Assembly (NCBI GenBank): GCA_934746515.1
Contig: CAKVFH010000013.1
Location: 1 to 29,274 of the forward strand
DNA: 29,274 bases
Reading direction: 5' to 3'
Source: an uncultured Clostridia bacterium
Lineage (GTDB): Bacteria > Bacillota > Clostridia > Christensenellales > UBA1242
Under the pieces are notes generated by a model that was not told the origin of the DNA, did not search any database, and worked only from the letters and a program-made list of their open reading frames with translations. Below are positions 7,215 through 15,792 of the stretch, piece by piece. Numbering within the stretch: the stretch's first letter is position 1; each line of letters begins with the position of its first letter. The position numbers and the translations under genes are program-made.

Positions 7215-8035
7215 AATTTTTAGCCTTAAAAAAACATGGTTTTGTGGGTTCAAAAGAACATCAAAAGTATGTTAAAAACGAACGCCTAAAATCATTTTTC
7301 ATTCATTTCACACGAATTGCTTTGCTGGTGGCTCTGCTTGGTTTGTGGGAGCTTGTTGCAAACAAAAACTGGGTCGACCCATTCATAATTTCTTCGCCAT
7401 CAAGAATCATCAAGCAAACAAAAATCTTGATTGACTCTGGTTCGTTTTCACTGCATGTCATGACCACCCTGACCGAAACAATTTACGCGTTTTTATTAAG
7501 CACCGTTATAGGTTTTGTGGTGGCGGTTTTGTTATATTCAACCAATTTTGCAAGACGAGTATTTGAGCCATATTTGGTAATTTTAAACAGTCTTCCAAAG
7601 ATTGCGCTTGGCCCACTAATCATCATTTGGGTTGGGGTTGGAACAAAAGCAATCGTAACAATGGGCATTTTGATTTGTGTTGTTATAACAACAATCAATT
7701 TGCTCAATTCTTATTTGGAAGTGCCAAACGAAAAAATTATGCTTTTAAAAACCATGGGCGCAAACAAATTCCAAATAATGTGGCACCTTATATTCCCCGC
7801 AACTCTGCCAAATTTCATGTCAACATTAAAAATCAATCTGGGCATGGCATGGGTCGGAGTTATCATGGGCGAATATCTTTCAAGTAAAGCCGGTCTCGGC
7901 TATTTGCTTGTTTATGGCGGACAAGTTTTCAAACTTGACCTTGTCATGACTGCAATCATAATCCTTTGTATTCTTTCAGGAATTATGTATGCTGTTATCT
8001 CGATTTTAGAAAAAATTATCCTCAAAAAAAGATAA
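7211..8035 (+). CDS. ABC importer permease (SsuC/TauC-like)
   Basis: The membrane channel subunit, 274 residues from ATG 7211, of the BPD-transport permease type. It has a hydrophobic N-terminal helix (about 28-46) and about five more, with the ATPase-docking EAA loop at TMGANKFQIMWHLIFPATLP, in the usual place about two-thirds along. An in-frame ATG at 7196 would add five residues, but GGGAGG (7198-7203) is a ribosome binding site seven bases before ATG 7211, and that start also gives the four-base overlap with the ATPase stop. It ends the three-gene importer operon. Confidence 0.93.
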   Translation: MKFLALKKHGFVGSKEHQKYVKNERLKSFFIHFTRIALLVALLGLWELVANKNWVDPFIISSPSRIIKQTKILIDSGSFSLHVMTTLTETIYAFLLSTVIGFVVAVLLYSTNFARRVFEPYLVILNSLPKIALGPLIIIWVGVGTKAIVTMGILICVVITTINLLNSYLEVPNEKIMLLKTMGANKFQIMWHLIFPATLPNFMSTLKINLGMAWVGVIMGEYLSSKAGLGYLLVYGGQVFKLDLVMTAIIILCILSGIMYAVISILEKIILKKR

Positions 8036-8053
8036 ATCAGCAAAGGCTGATTT
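8034..8053 (+). terminator. Weak hairpin after the importer operon
   Basis: AAATCAGC and GCTGATTT form an 8-bp stem around AAAG, overlapping the permease stop codon. No T run follows, so it may protect the mRNA end rather than terminate. Confidence 0.4.
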
Positions 8054-8142
8054 ACTAAACACAATCAACGCACTTTAAAGAAATTCCATGTATAATCACA
8101 AACTACATGAAATTTTCATGCATTGCATTGGTTTTTTAAATA

Positions 8143-8200
8143 AAAAATCCACACTTCCTTGATGTGTCTTTCTCACCAAAATAGTGCGGATTTTTATTTT
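8143..8200. terminator. Convergent bidirectional terminator
   Basis: AAAAATCCACACT (8143-8155) pairs with AGTGCGGATTTTT (8183-8195), 13 pairs with one non-Watson-Crick position that is a G-U wobble in the minus-strand RNA. T runs follow on both strands. It separates the plus-strand importer from the minus-strand COG2426 gene. Confidence 0.7.
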
Positions 8201-8207
8201 TTATAAA

Positions 8208-9083
8208 TTATTTTACTGCATTTTCTGCAGATTTTTTAGCTATTTTTTCTGTGGTTTTTTTGGTTATTTTTTTAGCTTCTCCATCAATCATTTTTTCATC
8301 AGAATTTTGCGCTAATTTTGAAGTTTCGTCAGAGTTTTCCACTGACTTTAAAGTTTCATCAGATTTTTCATCAGAGCTTTCATTCAAACTTTCGTTTAAG
8401 CCTTCATTATCTTTAAACTCCACTTGATTGTCTTGTGGTTTTTTCTTTTTGTTTTTTATCTTTTTAACAATCGCCTTAACCGCAAAGAAAGCTGCAAAAA
8501 CAGCAACAAGCGCAAGGAAGAACCAGAGAACAATCATTGTGTTATCTGCAAAGAAATATGAAATTACAAGCATAATAAGTCCAGCAACCATGTTTCCAAG
8601 AATAACAGAAAGCATTGTGTCTTTTTTGCTCAAACCAATAAACAAAGCAACGCAAGTGCCAGTCCAAACACCAGTAAGTGGCAAAGGAATAGCCACAAAC
8701 ACAAACACACCAAGCCATTTAATTAGTCTTGTTTTCTTTTCGTTCTTCTCTTCTTGAACCTTGTCATTTATGCTTTTTGAAGAGCGGTTTAGTTTATTTT
8801 CAATTGCATTAGCAAGTTTTTTAAACCCTTTTGTGCTTTTTAACCACTTAAATAGTGGCCAAAACAAGAAAGTTAAAATCACACAAACAATTGAGCAACC
8901 CAAAACTGAAAATAAAAACGATTTCCAAAGCGGAAGCGCATTTTCACCCCAAAGAGAAACTGCCGAGCCAAAAGGTATTGCCCCACGAAGCTCAATGATT
9001 GGAATCATTGAAATAATTAGTGTTGCAAGCGAACTATTTGTTCCAAAGATGCTCACAAACAAATTTTTAAGCCATTCTGTCAT
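8208..9083 (-). CDS. COG2426 small multidrug export-type membrane protein, extended C-terminus
   Basis: The first 205 residues match the Sm_multidrug_ex family (COG2426), whose members are integral membrane proteins of poorly defined transport function. Family motifs are ELRGAIPFG at 31-39 and the internal counterpart PLPLTGVWTG at 133-142, both in re-entrant-like hydrophobic regions, with further helices near 52-80, 155-178 and 182-206. The family is usually about 150-180 residues; here a tail of about 85 follows, first acidic with repeated Ser-Asp-Glu units (about 225-265), then a basic KKITKKTTEKIAKKS segment (271-285). The start ATG 9083 has AGGAG six bases upstream. It lies 33 bases after the MBL-fold gene with no terminator between, so the two are probably one unit. 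Confidence 0.8.
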   Translation of the reverse strand: MTEWLKNLFVSIFGTNSSLATLIISMIPIIELRGAIPFGSAVSLWGENALPLWKSFLFSVLGCSIVCVILTFLFWPLFKWLKSTKGFKKLANAIENKLNRSSKSINDKVQEEKNEKKTRLIKWLGVFVFVAIPLPLTGVWTGTCVALFIGLSKKDTMLSVILGNMVAGLIMLVISYFFADNTMIVLWFFLALVAVFAAFFAVKAIVKKIKNKKKKPQDNQVEFKDNEGLNESLNESSDEKSDETLKSVENSDETSKLAQNSDEKMIDGEAKKITKKTTEKIAKKSAENAVK

Positions 9084-9116
9084 AAAAACTCCTAAATCAA
9101 AATCACTTAAGACAAA

Positions 9117-9848
9117 TTAAATAATAATTGTGTCGCCGTCATTTACTATGTTTAAATTGTTATCTTTTACAAATTTTAAAGACATGTCAGATGTGTGAAC
9201 TGGATACATTTTGCAATTTGAAAACTGTTCTTGCAATTTTACAAACCCTTCTGTGTCCAAATGCGCTTTTGCTGGAGTTGGTGCAGCCATATCAACGAAA
9301 GCCACTTTTGAAACAGCCAGCATATTTTGCAAACTTTCGCAATCTTTTGTGTCACCGCTAAACGCAACAGTAACACCATTTTTATCCGTAAAAGTGTAGC
9401 CCAGTGCATAAATATCAAAATGGTTCATTTCATAAACCTTGACCTTGTAGCCACAAAGTTCAAATTCATCGCCCGCTTTAACTTCAACAAAATCAATATG
9501 CTTCAAAAAGTTGTCTTTATTCAGTTCGTCTGGAGCTGAATAAAAAATTCTATTGATTTCAATCAGTTCATCAAGCATACCTTTAGGGCCATAGATTTTA
9601 ATCTTCTCTTTCCTGCCAATCCTATCACTCTCGCGCATAAATCTTGTAGCAATCACATGCATGTCAGCAAAATGATCTGAATGAAAATGTGTTATAATTA
9701 TCCCTTCCAAGGAAAACAAGTCCACATTTTTTATGATTTGTTTATATGAACCATTTGGAGTATCAAACAAAATTTTATCATCCAAAATAAAGCTTGTATT
9801 GTTTCTTGTGAACCAGTTGCAACCAGTTCCAACTGCAAATACTTTCAT
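9117..9848 (-). CDS. MBL-fold metallo-hydrolase (RNase Z-like)
   Basis: A 243-residue metallo-beta-lactamase-fold enzyme with a complete set of metal ligands: HFHSDH at 54-59 (His54, His56, Asp58, His59), His143 in MNHFDIYALGY, Asp166 in SGDTKD and His218 in PVHTSD. The arrangement is like RNase Z and related phosphodiesterases, but it is shorter than typical RNase Z (about 300 residues) and the flexible exosite arm was not seen, so tRNA 3'-end processing is not established. The substrate is unknown. An AAAGGA site lies about ten bases before ATG 9848. The 3' neighbour is the COG2426 gene, apparently cotranscribed. Confidence 0.85.
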   Translation of the reverse strand: MKVFAVGTGCNWFTRNNTSFILDDKILFDTPNGSYKQIIKNVDLFSLEGIIITHFHSDHFADMHVIATRFMRESDRIGRKEKIKIYGPKGMLDELIEINRIFYSAPDELNKDNFLKHIDFVEVKAGDEFELCGYKVKVYEMNHFDIYALGYTFTDKNGVTVAFSGDTKDCESLQNMLAVSKVAFVDMAAPTPAKAHLDTEGFVKLQEQFSNCKMYPVHTSDMSLKFVKDNNLNIVNDGDTIII

Positions 9849-9899
9849 TGTTGTTATTTCCTTTAAATTTTAAAAAAGTGCCGTAAAGTCTGAAAAAAT

Positions 9900-9926
9900 A
9901 AGGTGTTATGTTTGACATAGCACCTT
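9900..9926 (-). terminator. pfkA terminator, repeat copy 2
   Basis: In the minus direction arm AAGGTGCTATGT, loop CAA and arm ACATAACACCTT are followed by ATTTTTTC. One position in the stem is A-C on this strand. On the plus strand a T run also follows, so it may act in both directions. Same family as 623-649 and 23886-23920. Confidence 0.75.
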
Positions 9927-9933
9927 GTTTTTT

Positions 9934-10890
9934 TTAGAAACTTAATCTTTCTGCAAGCATATAATCGCCAATGTTAAATTGCTGTTTTGTTGAAAGCGCC
10001 TTTTCAATTGTCACATAAATATACTTGCCATTTTTGTAACCAACAACACCACTTTCACCTTTGATGAGTTCATCAACAGCAACAACACCAAATTTTGTTG
10101 CAAGGTTTCTATCAAAAGCAGATGGCGAACCACCCCTTTGAATGTGGCCTAAAATAACAGCTCTACATTCAATCTTGCATTTTTCTTCAATTGTTTTAAC
10201 GAGTTCATTTACATCGCAAACATGTTCAGACAAAACAACAATTGAACCTTCTTTTTTATGTTCCCTAGCACGAATAAGTTTATTGCAAATATCATCAATA
10301 TTAAATTCGATTTCTGGAACAATGATAGCATCAGCACCTGCAGCAAGACCTGCTGACAAAGCAATATCACCACAACCAGCACCCATTGTTTCAACAACAG
10401 AAACTCTATCATGTGAAATTGAAGTGTCACGAACATTGTTAATCATGTCTACAACAGTGTTTGTTGCAGTGTCATATCCGATTGTATAGTCAGTGTAAAA
10501 CAAGTTATTGTCAATAGTTCCAGGAATGCACGCACAAACGATACCGCTATTGATAAGTTCTCTAGCGCCCCTAAACGAACCATCACCGCCAACAACAATC
10601 AAACCTTCAATATTATGCTTTTTAAGGTTTGCAATTGCTTTTTGTCTGCCTTCAACGGTTTTAAACTCTGGACATCTGCTGGTTTTTAAAATTGTACCAC
10701 CCGTTTGAATGATATTACCAACACTTCTTTCGTTCATAAGTTTGATTTGTCCGTCAATAAGTCCTGTATATCCCCTATAAATGCCATAAACATTCATGCC
10801 TTTAGAAATACCATATCTGACAACTGCACGAATACATGCGTTCATGCCAGGACTATCTCCACCACTGGTTAAAATTGCTATATTTTTCAT
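9934..10890 (-). CDS. pfkA: 6-phosphofructokinase, ATP-type, with altered active-site residues
   Basis: Phosphorylates fructose 6-phosphate to the 1,6-bisphosphate, the committing step of glycolysis. The 318 residues align with E. coli PfkA almost without gaps: TSGGDSPGMNA (8-18), Arg72, GGDGS at 101-105 (Gly104 marks ATP rather than pyrophosphate use), the catalytic PGTID with Thr125 and Asp127, Arg162, Glu195-type PEIEF and GHIQRGGSP. Effector-site Arg21, Arg25 and Arg154 are kept. Two positions usually invariant are changed: Asp129 is Asn (PGTIDNN) and Arg171 is Ala (MGAGCGD where MGR is usual). Both lie in the E. coli active site, so activity may be reduced or tuned. The gene has its own promoter in the 63 bases after dnaE and an AGGAG ribosome binding site. 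Confidence 0.95.
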   Translation of the reverse strand: MKNIAILTSGGDSPGMNACIRAVVRYGISKGMNVYGIYRGYTGLIDGQIKLMNERSVGNIIQTGGTILKTSRCPEFKTVEGRQKAIANLKKHNIEGLIVVGGDGSFRGARELINSGIVCACIPGTIDNNLFYTDYTIGYDTATNTVVDMINNVRDTSISHDRVSVVETMGAGCGDIALSAGLAAGADAIIVPEIEFNIDDICNKLIRAREHKKEGSIVVLSEHVCDVNELVKTIEEKCKIECRAVILGHIQRGGSPSAFDRNLATKFGVVAVDELIKGESGVVGYKNGKYIYVTIEKALSTKQQFNIGDYMLAERLSF

Positions 10891-10907
10891 ATTTTTCTCC
10901 TAAAAAT

Positions 10908-10936
10908 ATAATATTCAAATAGAACACAAAAATCAA
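10908..10936 (-). promoter_or_regulatory. pfkA promoter
   Basis: On the minus strand, -35 TTGATT (10931-10936), a 17-base spacer and -10 TATTAT (10908-10913), with pfkA starting 17 bases after the -10 box. It lets pfkA be expressed apart from whiA-dnaE. Confidence 0.65.
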
Positions 10937-10953
10937 ACAAAAACCATATAATA

Positions 10954-13900
10954 TTATATTATTTTAATATTATTTGCACCCACAACTCTCGATATTTCAG
11001 CAACGAGTGCATTTGATGGTTCAACGAAAAATCCGAGCGGATAAAGTTTTTTGTTAAATTGCACCAAAACTGGGCTTTTTCCAGGATATCCAGCAATAAT
11101 CTCACCGAGAGTTCCAACCAATGCCTGATTTGTTATATCAAACTGCAAATACACTTTCTTGATTTTCTCTTGCTCTGGTTTTGGAGCATCAACAAACACT
11201 TGTTTTTCTGATGTTTTTGGTGCTGGTTTAGCAGTTTTTTCATCCAAGTAAGAAATGTTTTCAATCAAAATTATAGGTCTCTCACCAACTCTAACAGATA
11301 ATTTACCATTTATGTGCACAATTCTGTCAGTTTGCAAGGATTCAGCAAATCTTTCATAAGTTTTTGGGAACATCATGCAATCAAATTCACCATAAATATC
11401 TTCAATTGTAATGATTGCCATTGGCTTATTGCCCTGTTTTGTCATAATTCTTTTAACCGCTGAAACAATACCGCCACACTCAACTTGCATTCCGTCTTTT
11501 AGGTCACTAACAAAGTTATCTTGGTCTGAATCTTCGGTTTGATTTGAATCATCATCGCCTTCTTGAATCATTGTTGAGTTGAAATTGTAGTTTATCATTT
11601 GCGACAAATAAGCATCAAGTGGGTTTCCTGAAATATAAATACCGCAAACTTCCTTTTCTTTTTTAAGTTTTTCCATGTGGTCAAACTCATCAAGAGTTGG
11701 ATAGTCAATCTTTATAGAATCATCGGCTGACATAAGGTCGCCAAACATCGAAAATTGACCCGCAATTCTTGATTTTGCATCTTTAACGGCACAAGCCATT
11801 GCCTTTTCATAAACTGCAATAAGTTGGCTTCTCTTTTTGCCGAAACAATCAAACGCACCAGCTGAAATAAAGCCTTCAATAAGTCTTTTGTTAAGGTTAA
11901 AATCAACAGTTCTTGACAGGAAATTCTCTAAGTTTGTGAACTTTCCGTTTTGCTCGCGTTCTTGAATAATTTGGTCGCAGATTCCACCGCCAATACCCTT
12001 AATAGCAGACAAACCAAACCTGATTGATTCACCTTTAACTGAAAACAATGTTTTAGACTCATTAACATCAGGTGGCAAGATTTGAATATTAACAGATTTA
12101 GCATAAGCCAAATACTTCTTTAAATCATCTGACTTTGTGATACGGTTGTTTAAGATTGCCGTCAAAAACTCTGGTTCATAATAATATTTGAGCCATGCGG
12201 TTTGATAAGTTACATAAGAATATGCCGCAGCGTGCGATTTGTTAAAGGCGTAAGAACCAAATTTTTCCATTTGATCCCAAAGCGCGTTTGCAACATCTTC
12301 AGCAACACCATTAGCCACACAACCGGTAACTGCAGGTTTTCCAAGGATTGATGGGCATCCATGAACGAAAACTTGACGCTCTGCTTGAAGGTCTTTAAGT
12401 TTCTTTTTACCCATCATTTTTCTAACCGCGTCAGCGCGCGCAAGAGTGTAGCCAGCCAAAACCTGAACGGTTTTCATAACCTGCTCTTGATAAACGATAA
12501 CGCCATAAGTATAGTTTAAAACTGGCTCAAGTCTTGGGTCAACATAAGTTACATCTTCAGGATTGTGTTTATTGTGAACGAATGTTGGGATTGTATCCAT
12601 AGGGCCAGGTCTGTAAAGTGAAACGCCGGCAACGATATCTTCAAGACAGGTTGGCTTAAGCTCTTTCATGAACTTTTGGAATCCACCACTTTCAAGCTGG
12701 AACACAGCAGTTGTGTTGCCTGTTGAAAGCATTTTAAACACATCTGGATCATCATAGGTATTCTTTTCAAAATCAATATCAATACCACGATTTTCCTTAA
12801 CATACTGAATGGCAAATTTAATATCGGACAAGTTGCATAGACCCAAAAAGTCCATTTTCAAATGTCCCAAATGCTCCATTTGACCGCCATTATATTGCGT
12901 TGTAAGTTCTTCACCAGACCTTGACAAAGGAACATAATCATCAAGCGGACCACGACCAATAATAACGCCGCATGGGTGCACAGAAGTCTGTCTTGGCATA
13001 TCCTCAAGCTTGATTGCAATATCAACAACCTGCTTCAGTTGTGGGCTGTTATTATATAAATCAATAAGCTCTGGAACTGCATAATTCACGCCATAATCTT
13101 TATCTTTAGGCTTTGGCTCATAAAAACCAAAAACTTTTTTCAAAATGAAAGGTCTTTTGACAGTGTTTGGAATAGCCTTTGTAATTTTATCAGTTTCGCT
13201 GTATGGAACTTTCAAAACACGACCAACATCTTTAATTGCGTTTTTAGCCGCCATCATACCAAGCGAAATAATTTTTATAACTCGGTCTGAACCATATTTT
13301 CTTCTAACATAATCAATGACATCTTGCCTTCTTGAATCTTCAAAGTCAACATCGAAATCAGGCGCAGATACACGATCAGGGTTCAAAAATCTTTCAAAGA
13401 ACAAGCCGAAACGAAGCGGATCAAGTTGAGTGATGCCAATTAAGTACGCAATAACAGATCCCGCACCAGAACCACGGCCTGGCCCAACGGAAATGCCCAT
13501 TTTTCTTGCCGCATTGATGTAATCCCAAACAATAAGGTAATATTCAATGAAACCCATTCTTGAAATAACGCCAAGCTCATACTCAATTCTGTCGTGAAGT
13601 TCTGGGAACATTTTTCCATAGTGTTTTTTCACACCTTCATCAATAAGTTTTCTGATGAAAGTCATTGGATCGTCACCATTTTCAGGAATATATCTTGGGA
13701 ATAAATAGTGTCCATACTCAAAGTTATAGTTGCATTTATCCATAATTTCAAGCGTGTTTGCCAAACTCTCTTCGTCAAAGAGTTTCTGCATTTCTTCATA
13801 GGTCTTGAAGTAAAACTCTTCGGTGTCAAACTTCATTCTATCTGGGTCATCATAAGTTTTTCGCATATTTACACACATCAAAATATCTTGGCTCATTGCA

Positions 13901-14706
13901 TCTTCTTTGTTAAGATAATGCACATCGTTTGTTGCAACTGTTTTAACACCAATCTTTTTAGCAAGTGCATAAAGCTTTGGCAAAACATATTTTTCTTCTT
14001 TCAAACTATGGTCTTGCACTTCAATATAAAAATCGCCTGGCGCAAACATATCACGAAGTCTTATTGCGTCTTTTTCTGCTTCATCATCTTCATTATTGAG
14101 CAAATATTGCGGAATTGTTCCGGCAATACAAGCCGACAAACAAATCAAGCCTTCACTATGTTCTGCAAGTAGATTGTAATCTATTCTTGGCTTGAAGTGG
14201 AACCCATCGCGAAATGCAATCGCGTTGAGTTTAGAAATGTTTTCATACCCCTTCGCATTTTTAACAAGCAATATCAAGTGATTAAGTTTTTCACGACCGT
14301 CTTTTTTCTTGTAGTCTTTGCAAACATAAAACTCGCAGCCCAGTATTGGCTTAACTATTGGTTTTCCATGCTCTTTGTAGTATGCTTCATCAAGCGAAAC
14401 ACAGGCATCAAAAAAAGTAACTGCACCATACATGTTTCCATGATCGGTAACTGCAACCGCACGCATTCCAAGTTCTTTTGCGCGTTTAACCAAGCTATCA
14501 ATTCTTGTCGCTCCGTCAAGAAGCGAAAATTCAGAGTGCAAATGCAAATGAACAAAACCCTTTTCATCAATAAACTCACGCATAGCTTTTTTTGGTCTAT
14601 GAACAACAAGTTCTTTTCTGATTTCAGGCAAAATTTTCTTTTTGTCTTCGCTTTGCTTGAACTTATACCCCTTGGTTTGTGTCCAAAGTAATGGTGAAAG
14701 TTTCAT
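10954..14706 (-). CDS. dnaE: DNA polymerase III alpha subunit, DnaE type
   Basis: Replicative DNA polymerase catalytic subunit, 1250 residues. Domains in order: PHP domain from about 51 (HLHLHSEFSLLDG, then VTDHGNMYGAV), palm with GPGRGSGAGSV near 410 and the metal-binding triad in PDFDVDFED near 450, fingers, a tandem helix-hairpin-helix, and an OB fold at about 1070-1130 (GGIVSAVKRIM). It is the DnaE form, lacking the inserted exonuclease of PolC. About 47 basic residues precede the PHP domain, which normally starts within a few residues of the N-terminus. An internal Met at 42 would restore the usual length but has no ribosome binding site, whereas ATG 14706 overlaps the whiA stop in ATGA, so the long start is chosen. 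Cotranscribed with whiA. Confidence 0.96.
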   Translation of the reverse strand: MKLSPLLWTQTKGYKFKQSEDKKKILPEIRKELVVHRPKKAMREFIDEKGFVHLHLHSEFSLLDGATRIDSLVKRAKELGMRAVAVTDHGNMYGAVTFFDACVSLDEAYYKEHGKPIVKPILGCEFYVCKDYKKKDGREKLNHLILLVKNAKGYENISKLNAIAFRDGFHFKPRIDYNLLAEHSEGLICLSACIAGTIPQYLLNNEDDEAEKDAIRLRDMFAPGDFYIEVQDHSLKEEKYVLPKLYALAKKIGVKTVATNDVHYLNKEDAMSQDILMCVNMRKTYDDPDRMKFDTEEFYFKTYEEMQKLFDEESLANTLEIMDKCNYNFEYGHYLFPRYIPENGDDPMTFIRKLIDEGVKKHYGKMFPELHDRIEYELGVISRMGFIEYYLIVWDYINAARKMGISVGPGRGSGAGSVIAYLIGITQLDPLRFGLFFERFLNPDRVSAPDFDVDFEDSRRQDVIDYVRRKYGSDRVIKIISLGMMAAKNAIKDVGRVLKVPYSETDKITKAIPNTVKRPFILKKVFGFYEPKPKDKDYGVNYAVPELIDLYNNSPQLKQVVDIAIKLEDMPRQTSVHPCGVIIGRGPLDDYVPLSRSGEELTTQYNGGQMEHLGHLKMDFLGLCNLSDIKFAIQYVKENRGIDIDFEKNTYDDPDVFKMLSTGNTTAVFQLESGGFQKFMKELKPTCLEDIVAGVSLYRPGPMDTIPTFVHNKHNPEDVTYVDPRLEPVLNYTYGVIVYQEQVMKTVQVLAGYTLARADAVRKMMGKKKLKDLQAERQVFVHGCPSILGKPAVTGCVANGVAEDVANALWDQMEKFGSYAFNKSHAAAYSYVTYQTAWLKYYYEPEFLTAILNNRITKSDDLKKYLAYAKSVNIQILPPDVNESKTLFSVKGESIRFGLSAIKGIGGGICDQIIQEREQNGKFTNLENFLSRTVDFNLNKRLIEGFISAGAFDCFGKKRSQLIAVYEKAMACAVKDAKSRIAGQFSMFGDLMSADDSIKIDYPTLDEFDHMEKLKKEKEVCGIYISGNPLDAYLSQMINYNFNSTMIQEGDDDSNQTEDSDQDNFVSDLKDGMQVECGGIVSAVKRIMTKQGNKPMAIITIEDIYGEFDCMMFPKTYERFAESLQTDRIVHINGKLSVRVGERPIILIENISYLDEKTAKPAPKTSEKQVFVDAPKPEQEKIKKVYLQFDITNQALVGTLGEIIAGYPGKSPVLVQFNKKLYPLGFFVEPSNALVAEISRVVGANNIKII

Positions 14707-15668
14707 TGATCTTTATCCCCCAATTCGTTAGATAGTTTTACGATTTTATCAAATCTTTGCGCCAACGCACCTTTGCTGATTTTAACTTCCATAAGCGAAA
14801 TTAAATCATTTAGCGATGCTTCAGGATTTGAAAGTCTCAAAAGTGCTGCTTCGCATAAATTGTCTGGCAAATTTTCAAGTCCAATTGTGTTTTGTATAAT
14901 CTCAATCGCCTTCATTTGCTTGATTGACGCATTGACTGTTTTGTCAAGGTTTGCAGAAATGCAGTTCACTTGCCTGTTCATAAGATTATTCATATCGCGG
15001 TCAACCTTTTTATTCATAAGGTCAAGAACAGTTTTGTTTGCACCAAACAGTCCAAGCGCATCACAAATTGACTCGCTGTTTTTTAAATAAACAACAAATT
15101 CTTCACCGCGCTCAACGGTCTTTGGAAAAATGTCAAAATTAGAAAATATTTCAGACACCAAATCAGCCTGATTTTTGGTCTGCAAATTGATCTCAAAATG
15201 ATAGCCGTAAGTCCTTTTTTCTGATGTTTCACAAGGAACACTCACGCTTCCAGACCCCAAAAACAGACCTGCCAAAAATGCCTTCATTTCGGTCTCGTTT
15301 TTCAAAAAAGACTTGTCACAAATATCTGAAATTTGCCTTAAGCCTTCCCCGTCAACAAACAAAACTCCAAGGTCTTTCAAAATCTCTTCACTTTTGGTTT
15401 TTGACAAAAGTTCAAACCTTTCTTTGTTTTTAAAAGACCTTACAACCTTTGAAACATCAAGCTCTGCATCTGGATATCTTTTTAAAAGCATTGTCTTGAT
15501 GTAATTGATAGTTTCTTCAAGATCACTTGAAATCGAAAAATTGATGCCACCATTTGAAACAATCAAACTTCCGCACGACAAAAAAACGCCTTGCAAAACA
15601 GACTTATCCTGCGATTTGTAAAGGTTTTTTTTCATGATCTCTAACTTGATGTTTGCTGATAAAGACAT
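14703..15668 (-). CDS. whiA: DNA-binding protein WhiA
   Basis: A 321-residue member of the WhiA family, which in Gram-positive bacteria affects cell division and chromosome behaviour. It has the N-terminal homing-endonuclease-like fold with a LAGLIDADG-related helix, FLAGLFLGSGSV, near 133-144, and the C-terminal WhiA helix-turn-helix around ASLNDLISLMEVKISKGALAQRFDK. Length is that of the family. The start ATG 15668 has AAGGAG six bases upstream and a consensus-like promoter at 15692-15720. The stop overlaps dnaE in ATGA, so the order whiA-dnaE is one unit. In many Firmicutes rapZ and yvcK precede whiA; here a terminator and the PHP gene do. Confidence 0.95.
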   Translation of the reverse strand: MSLSANIKLEIMKKNLYKSQDKSVLQGVFLSCGSLIVSNGGINFSISSDLEETINYIKTMLLKRYPDAELDVSKVVRSFKNKERFELLSKTKSEEILKDLGVLFVDGEGLRQISDICDKSFLKNETEMKAFLAGLFLGSGSVSVPCETSEKRTYGYHFEINLQTKNQADLVSEIFSNFDIFPKTVERGEEFVVYLKNSESICDALGLFGANKTVLDLMNKKVDRDMNNLMNRQVNCISANLDKTVNASIKQMKAIEIIQNTIGLENLPDNLCEAALLRLSNPEASLNDLISLMEVKISKGALAQRFDKIVKLSNELGDKDQ

Positions 15669-15691
15669 TCCATTCTCCTTAATTCAAATTT

Positions 15692-15720
15692 ATTATACTT
15701 GGTTTTGAGTTTTTCTTCAA
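15692..15720 (-). promoter_or_regulatory. whiA-dnaE promoter
   Basis: On the minus strand, -35 TTGAAG (15715-15720), a 17-base spacer and a consensus -10 TATAAT (15692-15697). It lies right after the terminator of the PHP gene, so the whiA-dnaE unit starts here. Confidence 0.8.
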
Positions 15721-15721
15721 T

Positions 15722-15751
15722 AAAAAAAAGTCAAAACATTGACTTTTTTTT
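15722..15751 (-). terminator. Terminator after the PHP gene
   Basis: A perfect 13-bp stem pairs 15722-15734 (eight A then GTCAA) with 15739-15751 (TTGAC then eight T) around a four-base loop. It works in either direction and closes the binding-protein-murB-PHP unit. Confidence 0.85.
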
Positions 15752-15792
15752 GCGTAATTTATTATTTATTATAAATAATATTTATTTAGAGC

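Noticed and set aside
8106..8120. Perfect palindrome CATGAAA-T-TTTCATG between convergent units
   Set aside because: No promoter or regulator is nearby and AT-rich spacers produce such short palindromes by chance.
8089..8163. A 24-codon plus-strand frame after the importer
   Set aside because: No ribosome binding site, and it runs into the convergent terminator.
13708..14691. Two long plus-strand frames (about 154 and 164 codons) opposite dnaE
   Set aside because: They are antisense to conserved PHP and polymerase coding sequence, lack ribosome binding sites and have no recognisable protein features.
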